64,000 nt of DNA from Candidatus Kuenenia hertensis (lineage in GTDB: Bacteria > Planctomycetota > Brocadiia > Brocadiales > Brocadiaceae), in the NCBI GenBank assembly GCA_021646465.1, contig SOET01000011.1:1-64000 (forward strand). Reading direction: 5' to 3'. The position numbers and the translations under genes are program-made. The stretch's first letter is position 1. Each line of letters opens with the position of its first letter. This document shows, piece by piece, positions 8,344 to 17,176 of the stretch. A model generated the notes under the pieces. The model saw nothing but the letters and a program-made list of their open reading frames with translations, did no database searches and was not told the origin of the DNA.

Positions 8344-8709
8344 TTATTCTATTTTTCCTTTAATAACCTCCATTAATTGTTCCTGAGTGAATGGTTTTTC
8401 GAGGTATGCTAACTCCGGGTCGATTTCAAATATTGTTTTATTTGAATGAGGAGAAAAACTACTGGCAACAATAACGGGGATATCTTTGTATTGCGAATCG
8501 GACTTTAGTTGCTTGAGGAATTCATCTCCTGGTAATTTATCAAGCAATAAATCAAGAATAATGAGGTCCGGTTTTTCTGTTTTTATCATTTCCAATGCTT
8601 GTTTTCCATCAAGCGCGTGTATGATAGTATAATCAGTATCTTCAAGCATCATTTCGTAAAAAAAGAAAAACTCCTGCTCGTCTTCGACGATAAGTATTTT
8701 TTTACTCAA
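8344..8709 (-). CDS. Single-domain response regulator (TTG start)
   Basis: A 121-residue receiver domain with no output domain. The acidic pair Asp10/Glu11, phospho-acceptor Asp53, Ser83 and Lys105 are all in place. I chose the TTG at 8709 because an AGGAG (8716-8720) lies 6 bases upstream; the open frame continues to 8811 but that would run into the kinase gene and adds residues unlike a receiver. An ATG at 8713 in another frame stops after three codons. As a CheY-like regulator it must act by protein contact or phosphotransfer. Its kinase is the adjacent upstream gene. Confidence 0.88.
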   Translation of the reverse strand: MSKKILIVEDEQEFFFFYEMMLEDTDYTIIHALDGKQALEMIKTEKPDLIILDLLLDKLPGDEFLKQLKSDSQYKDIPVIVASSFSPHSNKTIFEIDPELAYLEKPFTQEQLMEVIKGKIE

Positions 8710-8741
8710 GCATAACTCCTTTTGATTAAGTGCATCCTGAT

Positions 8742-10817
8742 TTATGAATTTTCTAATGGAACCACCGGTAAGGTAAATTTGAAAATAGTACCTTTTCCAA
8801 TACCTGCACAATCAACCCAAACCTTTCCTTTATGCGCTTCAATAATATTCTTGCACAATGCAAGTCCCACACCGGAACCGTACATAGTTGGATGTTCCTG
8901 GTAAAATCTTTCAAACAATTTATCATATTCTTCTTTAGGTAATCCAATGCCCATTCCGGTATCTTCAACAGAGATTTCCAGATAAGAACCTTTGCATGCT
9001 CCATAAATGTTAATACTGCCTTTTTCCGTATATTTTATTGCATTGTCTATAAGATTGGTAAGTACACGAATAATTTCGCTTTTGTCGCCAATGGTTGGCG
9101 GTAAATTTTCTGATGAATGGTATGTTAATGTCAATCCTTTTTTTTCTGCCAGAAGTCTCATGCCCATAACAGTCTGATTGATAATTTCATCCATTTGGAT
9201 AGGTTCTTTTTTAAACACAAAACGTCCTGATTCCAAAACGGATAAGTCGAGTATGCTTTCAATCGTTTTCCTTAATCTTTGTAAACTGCTATTGATGATA
9301 TGTCTGAATTTTTCTTCTTTTGAACGATCGAGTCTTTCTTTTTTTACTTCATTCATCCATAGATCGATAGCCATTTGTACTTGTGCAACAGGCGACTTTA
9401 ATTCATGAGACACGTCTCGAATCATTTTGTCCTTCATTTGATCGAGGGTAAGCAATTCTTTGTATGTTTTTTCCAAATCTTGGCTTTGTTTTTCAAGTTC
9501 TTTGTTTATTTGTGTAAGATCTTTTGTGCGTTCTTCAATAATTTTTTCCAGATTAGAAGTATATTCTTCCAATGCATGTGTTTTTTCTTCGACAAAATCA
9601 GCCATTTTGTTAAAAGATTTTGATAGTTCTCCGATTTCGTCTTTTGTGCCGATGTTCACGCGTTTGCTAAAATCGCCTTCTGAAATACTTTTTGTAACAT
9701 CGGTAAGATATACTATAGGTTCTGATATTTTTTTCCCAAAAACAAATGCGAAAGAGATTACGGCAAATGTCAGCAATGAGACAATCGATATGATTATTTT
9801 GTGTAATTTCTTTGCGGGTCCATACCATTCCTCCTTGTCAATTTCCGCAATAATACCCCATTCCAATTCAGGTATCCATTGCCAAAATCCTAAAACAATA
9901 GTGCCGCGGTAGTCTGGATAGCCGTTTGCATCATACCCGGTACCGCCTTTTAAACATTCCTCAACACTTTTGATAAATTTACCGGTAGAGGGATTAATTA
10001 ATTTTAATTCAAGTGTTGTTCTTTGTTTCACCAAGCCGAAATCTTTGAGAGAACCGAGAAATTTTGATTCTGAGATCATATAACCTTCGTTGTTTATAAG
10101 GTATGTTTCTCCTGTCTTTCCAAGACGAACGCTTCTCATGAGCTTGTTAATTTCCATTACATCGATTCTCATACATACGACGCCAATAATCTTGCGTTCG
10201 TAAATTACCGGGGTTGTTATAAACAACGTTGGCATCCCTTGTTCGAGATTGCCGTATTCGTTTATTATTGGAATTACTGATGGAATTACCGGCGATACAT
10301 AGGTAGAACCAATTATTGCCTGCTTAAAAAATTCGAATCCTTCTACATTGCTAATAACTTTTCCCGTTGAAGTGGTAATTTTTAAATCGCCGTTTCTGTC
10401 ACAAATAAAGATTTCTTTATATCCATATATTTCTTTCGTATATTTTAAATGGTGAAGCAGGCGGTAAAAGTTTTCGCTGCTTTCAGATTTATAAATTACG
10501 CCGGGGACGTTAGGATTTTTGGCAATCAGCCAGGCATCCGCTTTTCGTTCTTCAATCCATTTTTCCACAAGTTCTGCCTGTTTATGACCAATACTGTCCA
10601 GGTTTTGAATTAAAGCATTACGTAAAGCATTTTTTTCCTTCGGATAAATATATACTATTGTAATGAAAATGGGAAAAGTGGAAAGAAGGATTGAAGTGAA
10701 AATAATCTTTTGCTTTATGGAATTGAAGGAAAAAAGATGGAAATTGTTAAATAGTGCGGAAAGAGACTTTTTCAGATGCAGGTATTTTTTCAATAACTGT
10801 TTTATTAAGTTATCCAT
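8742..10817 (-). CDS. Membrane sensor histidine kinase (dCache-HAMP-HisKA-HATPase)
   Basis: A 691-residue kinase. A cytosolic N-terminus is followed by TM1 (about 38-58), a periplasmic double-Cache sensor (about 65-330), TM2 (about 337-357) and a HAMP. A coiled coil runs to about 470, then the H-box H-E-L-K-S-P, and an ATP domain with N-box N-L-I-D-N-A, D-T-G-M-G-I-G and G-S-G-V-G-L-A. dCache sensors usually bind small metabolites such as amino or carboxylic acids. The cognate regulator follows 32 bases after the stop. It starts 66 bases after the radical SAM gene and may share its transcript. Confidence 0.92.
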   Translation of the reverse strand: MDNLIKQLLKKYLHLKKSLSALFNNFHLFSFNSIKQKIIFTSILLSTFPIFITIVYIYPKEKNALRNALIQNLDSIGHKQAELVEKWIEERKADAWLIAKNPNVPGVIYKSESSENFYRLLHHLKYTKEIYGYKEIFICDRNGDLKITTSTGKVISNVEGFEFFKQAIIGSTYVSPVIPSVIPIINEYGNLEQGMPTLFITTPVIYERKIIGVVCMRIDVMEINKLMRSVRLGKTGETYLINNEGYMISESKFLGSLKDFGLVKQRTTLELKLINPSTGKFIKSVEECLKGGTGYDANGYPDYRGTIVLGFWQWIPELEWGIIAEIDKEEWYGPAKKLHKIIISIVSLLTFAVISFAFVFGKKISEPIVYLTDVTKSISEGDFSKRVNIGTKDEIGELSKSFNKMADFVEEKTHALEEYTSNLEKIIEERTKDLTQINKELEKQSQDLEKTYKELLTLDQMKDKMIRDVSHELKSPVAQVQMAIDLWMNEVKKERLDRSKEEKFRHIINSSLQRLRKTIESILDLSVLESGRFVFKKEPIQMDEIINQTVMGMRLLAEKKGLTLTYHSSENLPPTIGDKSEIIRVLTNLIDNAIKYTEKGSINIYGACKGSYLEISVEDTGMGIGLPKEEYDKLFERFYQEHPTMYGSGVGLALCKNIIEAHKGKVWVDCAGIGKGTIFKFTLPVVPLENS

Positions 10818-10883
10818 ACAACATGCGGAAAAATAATACTAAAAATGGTGTAATTTTAATACAAAATTTGCGATTGAGGCTGT

Positions 10884-12779
10884 TTATGACTTGTTTCTAT
10901 CTGACCGTTTTCTGATAAAAGAAGGGATGTTTGCCATGTGTTTGTCGATTATCTCGTTGGTAATTTTTTTTGATCCCATTTTTAGAGCAAAATCTTCAAT
11001 TGATTTCTTAGCCTTGCTGCGAATAAATGCCGGAATTCTTTCCAGACGGATTTTTGCGTCTTCAGCCCACACGGGTTCTGTTAATAACGTTTTTTGGCTG
11101 CTGGTAGTGCTGTTTTTTAAATAAGCCTGAAATTTTGCAATGATACCATCGTTTTTGATTGTACGTTCATTGAGAAATGTCTTGATTTTATCGACGACTT
11201 CTTTTTTATGAGAACTGGTAAACTTTTGTTTTGCCTCATCCCATGCTTCCATACGAAGCTCATCAAAACCAATATTTTTAATGCGTTTTGAAGCGAGCAT
11301 CATTGATTCGTCTCGTATCTTGGAAAGAAACAGAGAATTGATTTCGGTATAACCGTGTTGTTGCGCTTTTTTTTGCATAAGCTTGTAAATTCCTGGCCGC
11401 ACAAAATCCGGTGCGTTTAAAACGCGTTTTTTTGCTTCTTCTGACCAGGGTATTTCTTCGTTGCTGTGGCCTGTATTTTCGGCATGTTCAGATACAGGAT
11501 TTGTAATAGCAGGATTCGGGAAGGCCGTTTTATTGTCCGACATCATTTCCTTGCGTGCTGCTTTCATAACCTCAATCGTTATTTCCTGGTAATTATTCTG
11601 TTCGGCAAAGCGTTCCACATTTTTTATTACCATTCCTCTTCCGAAGGAGGGTATTTGTTTCAGGATTACCAGCGCCTCGGGGCTCCATGTCATGGTAAAA
11701 TGCTCTTCAATACCAAAGGTTTCTGAAGATTTCAGTTGTATTACCTTGCTGCCAAATTTTCCCGGTACATAGTTGCACCATGTATCCTCATCCATTTGGT
11801 TATTCGTTGTCGCAAGGGCACGGGCGCGGCATCCTTTACAAATTTCTTTAAATTCACATATCCCGCATCTTCCATTTAAATCCGCATGCCTGAGTGTCTG
11901 AAATTCAGCGTTGTCGTTCCATATTTCCACGAAACTTTTTTCCTTAACATTTCCGCTAATGTTAGGCATATAGGGGCAAGGGGTAACATTCCCTTCAGGA
12001 GTTATTCTGCAATAGTGTGTTCCGGCAGGACACCCGCCCGCATATGTTCTTATCAATGGTGAATTATTGTCATGTTCGTATACAATTCTCCGATAATGTG
12101 GGGCGCATTTTGCCCCTACCATCATCTTTCTCTTATATTTTTCCTGTATAACATAAAGTTGGTGTAATGCCTGATCGTACTGTTCCGGAGTGATATCCGT
12201 TAAATCCTGCCCTTTACCGGTACATACCAGAAAGAATAAGTTGAATACCTTTGCTCCGAGATTAAAAGAGAAGTCAATGATATCGGAGAGTTCCATAATA
12301 TTATTTTGGGTAACGGTAGTTTGTATTTGGAAGTCGAGCCCTTGACGGCGGCACGCCTCAATTCCATTGAGCGTATCATCCCATGTGCCGTTCATCCCTC
12401 TAAAGGAATCGTGTTTTTCTGGTTGAATAGAATCGATACTGATGCCTACTCCCGTGACCCCGCATGATTTTAATTTTTTTGCCGTATCGTCGTCGATTAA
12501 GTTTCCATTTGTTCCCAATACTACCATCATGCCTTTTTTCGACGCGTAATGCGATAAATCATAAATATCTTTTCTTAAAAGCGGTTCCCCCCCCGTCAGA
12601 ATGAGTAAAAGATTAGGATTGAGCTCTGCCATTTGGTCGATGAGTTTAAATCCTTCCAGGGTAGTAAGCTCATTTGGTGATTGCTTGGTTAATGTGTTGG
12701 CGTCAAGATAACAATGGTCACATTGCAGATTACAACGATACGTTGTATTCCAGGAAATGGCGTAAGGTTTATATTTCAT
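10884..12779 (-). CDS. Radical SAM/SPASM protein fused to repeated PCP_red-type modules
   Basis: A 631-residue protein. The N-terminal radical SAM core has C16-x3-C20-x2-C23, G-G-E-P and the G-I-S-I-D-S strand. A SPASM-type auxiliary cluster region follows (C-P-A-G, C-R-I-T-P-E-G, C-G-I-C, C-K-G-C-R). The overall pattern is like the haem-biosynthesis enzymes AhbC/AhbD/NirJ. The last 270 residues hold at least three copies of a helical module (near 363, 447 and 575) with W-x-x-E-A, a Pro-x-Phe and I-T/E-I, as in the PCP_red domain (PF08369) of light-independent protochlorophyllide reductase; a fourth, weaker copy lies near 510. The substrate may be a tetrapyrrole or a peptide; this is not settled by sequence. 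Confidence 0.8.
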   Translation of the reverse strand: MKYKPYAISWNTTYRCNLQCDHCYLDANTLTKQSPNELTTLEGFKLIDQMAELNPNLLLILTGGEPLLRKDIYDLSHYASKKGMMVVLGTNGNLIDDDTAKKLKSCGVTGVGISIDSIQPEKHDSFRGMNGTWDDTLNGIEACRRQGLDFQIQTTVTQNNIMELSDIIDFSFNLGAKVFNLFFLVCTGKGQDLTDITPEQYDQALHQLYVIQEKYKRKMMVGAKCAPHYRRIVYEHDNNSPLIRTYAGGCPAGTHYCRITPEGNVTPCPYMPNISGNVKEKSFVEIWNDNAEFQTLRHADLNGRCGICEFKEICKGCRARALATTNNQMDEDTWCNYVPGKFGSKVIQLKSSETFGIEEHFTMTWSPEALVILKQIPSFGRGMVIKNVERFAEQNNYQEITIEVMKAARKEMMSDNKTAFPNPAITNPVSEHAENTGHSNEEIPWSEEAKKRVLNAPDFVRPGIYKLMQKKAQQHGYTEINSLFLSKIRDESMMLASKRIKNIGFDELRMEAWDEAKQKFTSSHKKEVVDKIKTFLNERTIKNDGIIAKFQAYLKNSTTSSQKTLLTEPVWAEDAKIRLERIPAFIRSKAKKSIEDFALKMGSKKITNEIIDKHMANIPSFIRKRSDRNKS

Positions 12780-13119
12780 TAAATAGTCTCTAAAAAATAA
12801 CTTTCAGTACTATCGGTCTTGTGTTAAGAGAAGCCAAATGGTTTTAGGTTCAGAATGAATAATTTTTTTGCAATTCGGAGCCTGTTTTTTTTAAATATCC
12901 CTCACTTACACATATAAAGGTATCTAGTGAAAATATATAAAATAAACGATAAAAAAACAATCATATTATCAAAGAGGAATGTGATTGTTCGTATTTTGAA
13001 TCTCTTTAAAAATGTAAATAAAGTAAATTGCCTTGAATACCCCTGACTTACTGGTAAAATAAAAACCATACAATGTTTGTGAATTGTCCGTTCATTTTAA
13101 TGTGGAGATATCAAAGATA
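12780..13119. promoter_or_regulatory. Divergent intergenic region
   Basis: About 340 A+T-rich bases between the radical SAM gene (minus) and a TPR lipoprotein gene (plus). It must hold both promoters. I could not pick a convincing -35/-10 pair for either side and see no repeat. Confidence 0.4.
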
Positions 13120-13854
13120 ATGCAAATGGTTATTAAAAATCTGAATAAAATAGTTCCATGTGTTCTGGCCCTTTTTGTTTTCTATGGCTGTGGCAAACAG
13201 CAATCATCGGATACTATTGGGGCAAAGGATGAGGGAGTAATTGCAGAAGGTGATGCCGTGTCCCAGGAAGCAAAAAAAGTAGTTAAGATTCCTGAAAACA
13301 TGACTGCTGAACAATATTATACTTTTGGATTGGAAAATATTAAAAAAGGACAATTTGATGTATCAATAGCCGCATGGGAAAAAGCAATAGAATTGGATCC
13401 TGCAATGGTGAAAGTATATGAAAAACTTGGAAAGGCATATTATACTTTGGGTAAATTTAGTAAGTCCAGTCAGGTGTATAGAAAAGCAATTGAACTGGAA
13501 CCCTACGATGCAATGTTATACTTTAGTTTGGGAGTTGTGTATCGGATGAATCTGCAATATGAGGATGCAATTGATGTGCTAATGAAGTCCTTATCGTTCG
13601 ATCCAAACCTTGCAATAGTCTATAATGAACTTGGATTGGTTTACTGTAAGCAGAAAATGCTAGATGAAGCTATTGCAGCCCATAAAAAGGCACTTGAGTT
13701 GGATCCAAAACTGGGGAATGCACATAATTATCTTGGTGTTGTTTATTTGTTAAAAGGTATGAGTAAAGAAGCAGAAGAAGAATTTGATGAGTACAAAAAG
13801 TATGAAGCCGGCATCCAAATGCCCCCAGGACATGGCGCACCTGCGTCTCATTAA
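13120..13854 (+). CDS. TPR lipoprotein
   Basis: A 244-residue protein with a signal peptide and lipobox F-Y-G-C, so predicted to be membrane-tethered in the periplasm-like compartment. After a linker come about five consecutive TPR units from around residue 70 to 225, seen by the repeated Y-x-x-L-G-x-x-Y, A-I-x-x-x-x-K-A-x-x-L-D-P pattern. TPR lipoproteins are scaffolds for protein complexes. The TTG at 13084 would lengthen it by 12 residues; the ATG at 13120 sits better against the signal peptide. A similar lipoprotein lies downstream on the opposite strand. Confidence 0.85.
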   Translation: MQMVIKNLNKIVPCVLALFVFYGCGKQQSSDTIGAKDEGVIAEGDAVSQEAKKVVKIPENMTAEQYYTFGLENIKKGQFDVSIAAWEKAIELDPAMVKVYEKLGKAYYTLGKFSKSSQVYRKAIELEPYDAMLYFSLGVVYRMNLQYEDAIDVLMKSLSFDPNLAIVYNELGLVYCKQKMLDEAIAAHKKALELDPKLGNAHNYLGVVYLLKGMSKEAEEEFDEYKKYEAGIQMPPGHGAPASH

Positions 13855-14003
13855 GAGAATTGAAAATGTATGCTCTCTTTTTTCTCTGAAGTATTGTGGG
13901 TTTGCATAATGGGTGGCAGAGGCTATATATTACGGAGATTTTGATGAAAATATTGGAGGGTCTTATATAACGCGGTGGTGCAGTCATATTAAGAAGAATG
14001 CAA

Positions 14004-14201
14004 CTAGGCGGAATAATTTTGCTTTTCCGTATATTTTAAAATGGCTAATTGTGTAATTGCAAATTCTTCTATTTTTCTGGATTTATGCAAAACATGAAGC
14101 CAATCATCAATAGTACCATATGCCCCTTTATTTTTAATTGTCTTTTCTAAATTCTTTAAATCTGATTCTAATAGCTCGAGCCTGTTTTTAATTTCTTTCA
14201 C
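14004..14201 (-). CDS. Small helical/coiled-coil protein
   Basis: A 65-residue protein with a heptad-like first half (L-E-L-L-E-S-D-L-K-N-L-E) and no transmembrane segment. The start is a GTG at 14201, 12 bases after the stop of the TPR lipoprotein gene, so it is probably co-transcribed. No family is recognised. The spacing, not the sequence, is the main support. Confidence 0.45.
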   Translation of the reverse strand: MKEIKNRLELLESDLKNLEKTIKNKGAYGTIDDWLHVLHKSRKIEEFAITQLAILKYTEKQNYSA

Positions 14202-14213
14202 TTTTAGCTGCCC

Positions 14214-14942
14214 CTAATTTGTGGATATCTCAGATTCATCACAAATTGTAAATTCCTCTTTTGCCTTTTCTGCCCAACCTTTAGCGCGATAAGCCATACC
14301 TAATTTTTTGTGTATTATCTTATTTTCCGGTTTAAGCGCCAATGCTTTTTTGTATTCATCAATTGCTTCATCAATCGATCCTAAGGAAAAATAAGAATCG
14401 CCAAGATTGTAATGAATATTTGCCTGTTGTTGTGTCTTATTTGCAGGAATAAAGTTTAATGATTGTTTATATTCACCTGCTGCATCATTGTATAATCCTT
14501 TACGTTGATAAGCATATCCAAGGTTGTAATGTGTTTCTGGAGATCCGGGGTTTTGGGCAATATCTGTTTGAAAGGCGCAAATTGCCTCGTCCTGCAAACT
14601 CATGTCACGATATAACAGACCAAGGTGATAATAAATTCTGGGATAGTGAGTATCATGTTCTAATATTTTGTTATATGCGGCAAGTGCCTCTGAATAGCTC
14701 CCTTGATTCCCACACGCAAGGGCAAATTGAAAGAGATCGTCATTGTTCATATGATTTAACTTTTCGTCGATCTGTTGTTGTGAGACTTTTGCATTGTTTG
14801 TGTTGGTGTGAGTATTTTTATTGGTGTAATCAGTTGGATTATAAAGTACCCCGATATTTGTATATTGAGAATCCTCTTTGCTGCAACCAAGAAACGAACA
14901 GGAGCAAAACAAACTAAATACTATGGTGTAAGTAATTTTCAT
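14214..14942 (-). CDS. TPR lipoprotein
   Basis: A 242-residue lipoprotein with the lipobox F-L-G-C (Cys20), a Thr/Asn-rich linker (about 25-55) and about five TPR units (65-235), with N-P-G-S-P-E-T-H-Y-N-L-G and K-P-E-N as typical turns. It resembles the plus-strand TPR lipoprotein at 13120 in design, but the two are not close copies. It probably serves as an envelope scaffold. It is transcribed away from parA across a 600-base gap. Confidence 0.85.
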   Translation of the reverse strand: MKITYTIVFSLFCSCSFLGCSKEDSQYTNIGVLYNPTDYTNKNTHTNTNNAKVSQQQIDEKLNHMNNDDLFQFALACGNQGSYSEALAAYNKILEHDTHYPRIYYHLGLLYRDMSLQDEAICAFQTDIAQNPGSPETHYNLGYAYQRKGLYNDAAGEYKQSLNFIPANKTQQQANIHYNLGDSYFSLGSIDEAIDEYKKALALKPENKIIHKKLGMAYRAKGWAEKAKEEFTICDESEISTN

Positions 14943-15550
14943 GTTTATTAACCGATTAAAAAAATTTAAAAGTCATTGAAATAGATTAAATAAAACATAC
15001 TCAGTTTTCAAGGAAAATTAGCGGCTTTTTTCAGGACAAATTAACGACAAAGATGAACGAATAACTATTAAAAAAATGAAAGCTGCAAAAGTCCTTGGAG
15101 CGTTTTATACTAAAGGGTAAAACTATATTGGAGTTCAGTATTTTAAGATATTTTAGGACCTTTATTGGGAAAGCAATTAGTAAGTGGAATAAACTGGTGG
15201 AAAAAGTTTAGTTGCAAATATAAAACGATTTTTGTATATTTAACTTATTCTCAAATCAGGGGTTGCCGTTAAGCATATGATAAACACGTACATTGTCAGG
15301 TGCGTTACCTAAGAAAGGAGGAATATTGATGTAATGTTTTGATATATTGTATGTTAGATATTTTATCTTATTAAAATACTAAATTACTTTGTAAATTACA
15401 AATAAACAATTGAAACATTTGCTAAAAATTTTGAATGTTTTATAACTTGCATTGCCGCTAATACACTTTTCTTAAATCATATTAAAATATTTAAACTGTA
15501 GTAGTAATTAGCAGATTGCATGGCCAACCTGTAAAAGGAGGGTATATAAA
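14943..15550. promoter_or_regulatory. 608-base divergent intergenic region upstream of parA
   Basis: This region holds no convincing gene. Two features stand out. A strong AAGGAGG (15315-15321) is followed at 15329 by ATG TAA, a start-stop pair with no coding room. A perfect 15-base palindrome (arms TTTGTAA and TTACAAA around one A) lies at 15388-15402, about 150 bases before parA, and could be an operator. The parA gene has its own AAAGGAGGG just before the ATG. Confidence 0.45.
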
Positions 15551-16324
15551 ATGAGAAGTATTGCCTTGCTCAATCAGAAAGGGGGGGTAGGTAAAACCAC
15601 TACGACTGCAAATGTGGGTGCGTGTCTGGCAGCATTAGGAAGAAAGGTGCTGGTTATTGACATGGACCCCCAGGCTAATTTAAGTGTACATCTTGGAGTG
15701 GATGTTCACAATTTGCAAAATTCTGTGTACAATCTTATTATGGGAAATTGTGGGCCTTCTGAAGTAATTTTGCATACGTCAAATATTGGTCTTGATATTA
15801 TACCTTCCACGATAGATCTCTCCGGTGCGGAAATTGAACTGGTTGGCATTGTTGGAAGAGAAACTGTTCTTAAAGAATACTTGGGGGATTCAATAAAGCC
15901 ATATGACTATGTGCTGATTGATTGTCCCCCTTCGCTTGGTTTGTTGACTATCAATGTTATGACATTTGTGAAAGAATTGTTTATTCCTGTACAAACTGAA
16001 TTCTTCGCATTGCAGGGAGTGCGAAAATTGCTGGATACATATGAGATTGTGAAAAAACGATTGAATCACAACCTGGAAATTACTGGTGTAATTCTTTGTA
16101 TGTATTCAAGTCGTGCCCGCCTTTGTAACGAGGTCGTGGAAAAAGTTAAAGAGTATTTCGATGCGAAAGTGTTTGATACGATTGTTAGAAAAAATATAAA
16201 GCTTTCGGAGTCTCCAAGTCATGGAATGCCGGTTATTTCCTATGCGCCTGATTCGAGTGGTTCAGAAGATTACATGTCTCTTGCAAAAGAAGTTGTAAGT
16301 AGGGAAAATAACCATAAGCACTAA
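15551..16324 (+). CDS. parA: ParA/Soj-family ATPase
   Basis: A 257-residue ATPase with the deviant Walker A K-G-G-V-G-K-T-T at the N-terminus, D-M-D-P-Q-A-N (A') and Y-V-L-I-D-C-P-P-S (Walker B). There is no N-terminal DNA-binding domain, as in chromosomal Soj-type ParA. Such proteins position chromosomes or protein cargo by ATP-driven binding to the nucleoid. No parB follows; instead the next plus-strand gene encodes a membrane-anchored protein with a basic N-terminus. This makes cargo positioning as plausible as chromosome segregation. Confidence 0.92.
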   Translation: MRSIALLNQKGGVGKTTTTANVGACLAALGRKVLVIDMDPQANLSVHLGVDVHNLQNSVYNLIMGNCGPSEVILHTSNIGLDIIPSTIDLSGAEIELVGIVGRETVLKEYLGDSIKPYDYVLIDCPPSLGLLTINVMTFVKELFIPVQTEFFALQGVRKLLDTYEIVKKRLNHNLEITGVILCMYSSRARLCNEVVEKVKEYFDAKVFDTIVRKNIKLSESPSHGMPVISYAPDSSGSEDYMSLAKEVVSRENNHKH

Positions 16325-16493
16325 AAATACGTTTCTATCTATATTTTTTGGTTTTAAATAATCTGTTTCAGAACGGAATATCAGCAAGACAGGTATATTT
16401 TCGTATAAGAATGTTTGTTCCCTGAGAAAAGAGCTCCTTCGTAATGTTCTATGGAGGTAGCAGTTATTATTCTGAAAAATTTCGAGGAAAGAG

Positions 16494-17111
16494 ATGAAAA
16501 AGAAAAACGTGCTAGGGCATGACCCGCTCGGCTGGATGAAGGTGGAACGGGAGAAGAAGTCTCCTTCACCTGAAACAGTAAAAGATGAAAACAAAACTGT
16601 TGTAGAAAATAATCAACAAAAAACTCAAGACTCTGTAAAGCAGCAATCTTTTCCTTTGCCAAAAGATGATAAAAATGATAACGAAACTGGTATTTCAAAG
16701 GATAATCAAACGGAAAGAGTTTTTAATGTTATCACTGGCAGTAACGAAACGCCGCCAAAACCTAAGGTAGTAATAGGCCGTTTGTATGAAGAAGTATCAA
16801 AAAAGGCCGCAAGTGCCACTCAACAGAATAATGTGGCAACTCCGCCTCCTGGCACAACAAATAGTGCTCAAAAAACAACAGAACAATCTTTTCCACAGTA
16901 TGAAACAATAAAAACAGACATGGGCATGCAGTCGAGGGGTAAGAAATTACCGGGAACCGAAACGAGGGCTCAGTTTTCTACTTATCTTATTGTAGCGTAT
17001 ACGGTATTATTGCTTATTCTGGGATATTTTGTATATACGGATTTCTCAAAACGCACAAACAGGTTGGAAGCAAAAATATATGCAATAGAAAGGGCATTGC
17101 TTTTAAGATAA
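16494..17111 (+). CDS. Membrane-anchored, mostly disordered protein paired with ParA
   Basis: A 205-residue protein in three parts: a short basic N-terminus with a G-H-D-P-L-G-W-M motif (residues 8-15), a long Lys/Gln/Pro-rich disordered middle, and a C-terminal transmembrane helix (about 162-180) followed by a short amphipathic end. It follows parA by 169 bases on the same strand. ParA partners often stimulate ATPase activity with a basic N-terminal peptide, so this is a candidate ParA partner at the membrane. That role is inference; no family is recognised. Confidence 0.6.
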   Translation: MKKKNVLGHDPLGWMKVEREKKSPSPETVKDENKTVVENNQQKTQDSVKQQSFPLPKDDKNDNETGISKDNQTERVFNVITGSNETPPKPKVVIGRLYEEVSKKAASATQQNNVATPPPGTTNSAQKTTEQSFPQYETIKTDMGMQSRGKKLPGTETRAQFSTYLIVAYTVLLLILGYFVYTDFSKRTNRLEAKIYAIERALLLR

Positions 17112-17176
17112 AATATGAGGAGAAGCAGGGCACGCTAAGGACAGAGAGGAAAAAATTACAAAAAAAGTTTTTACAA

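Noticed and set aside
8710-8811. Longer response regulator starting at 8811
   Set aside because: It would overlap the kinase gene and adds residues not part of a receiver; the TTG at 8709 has an AGGAG at the right distance.
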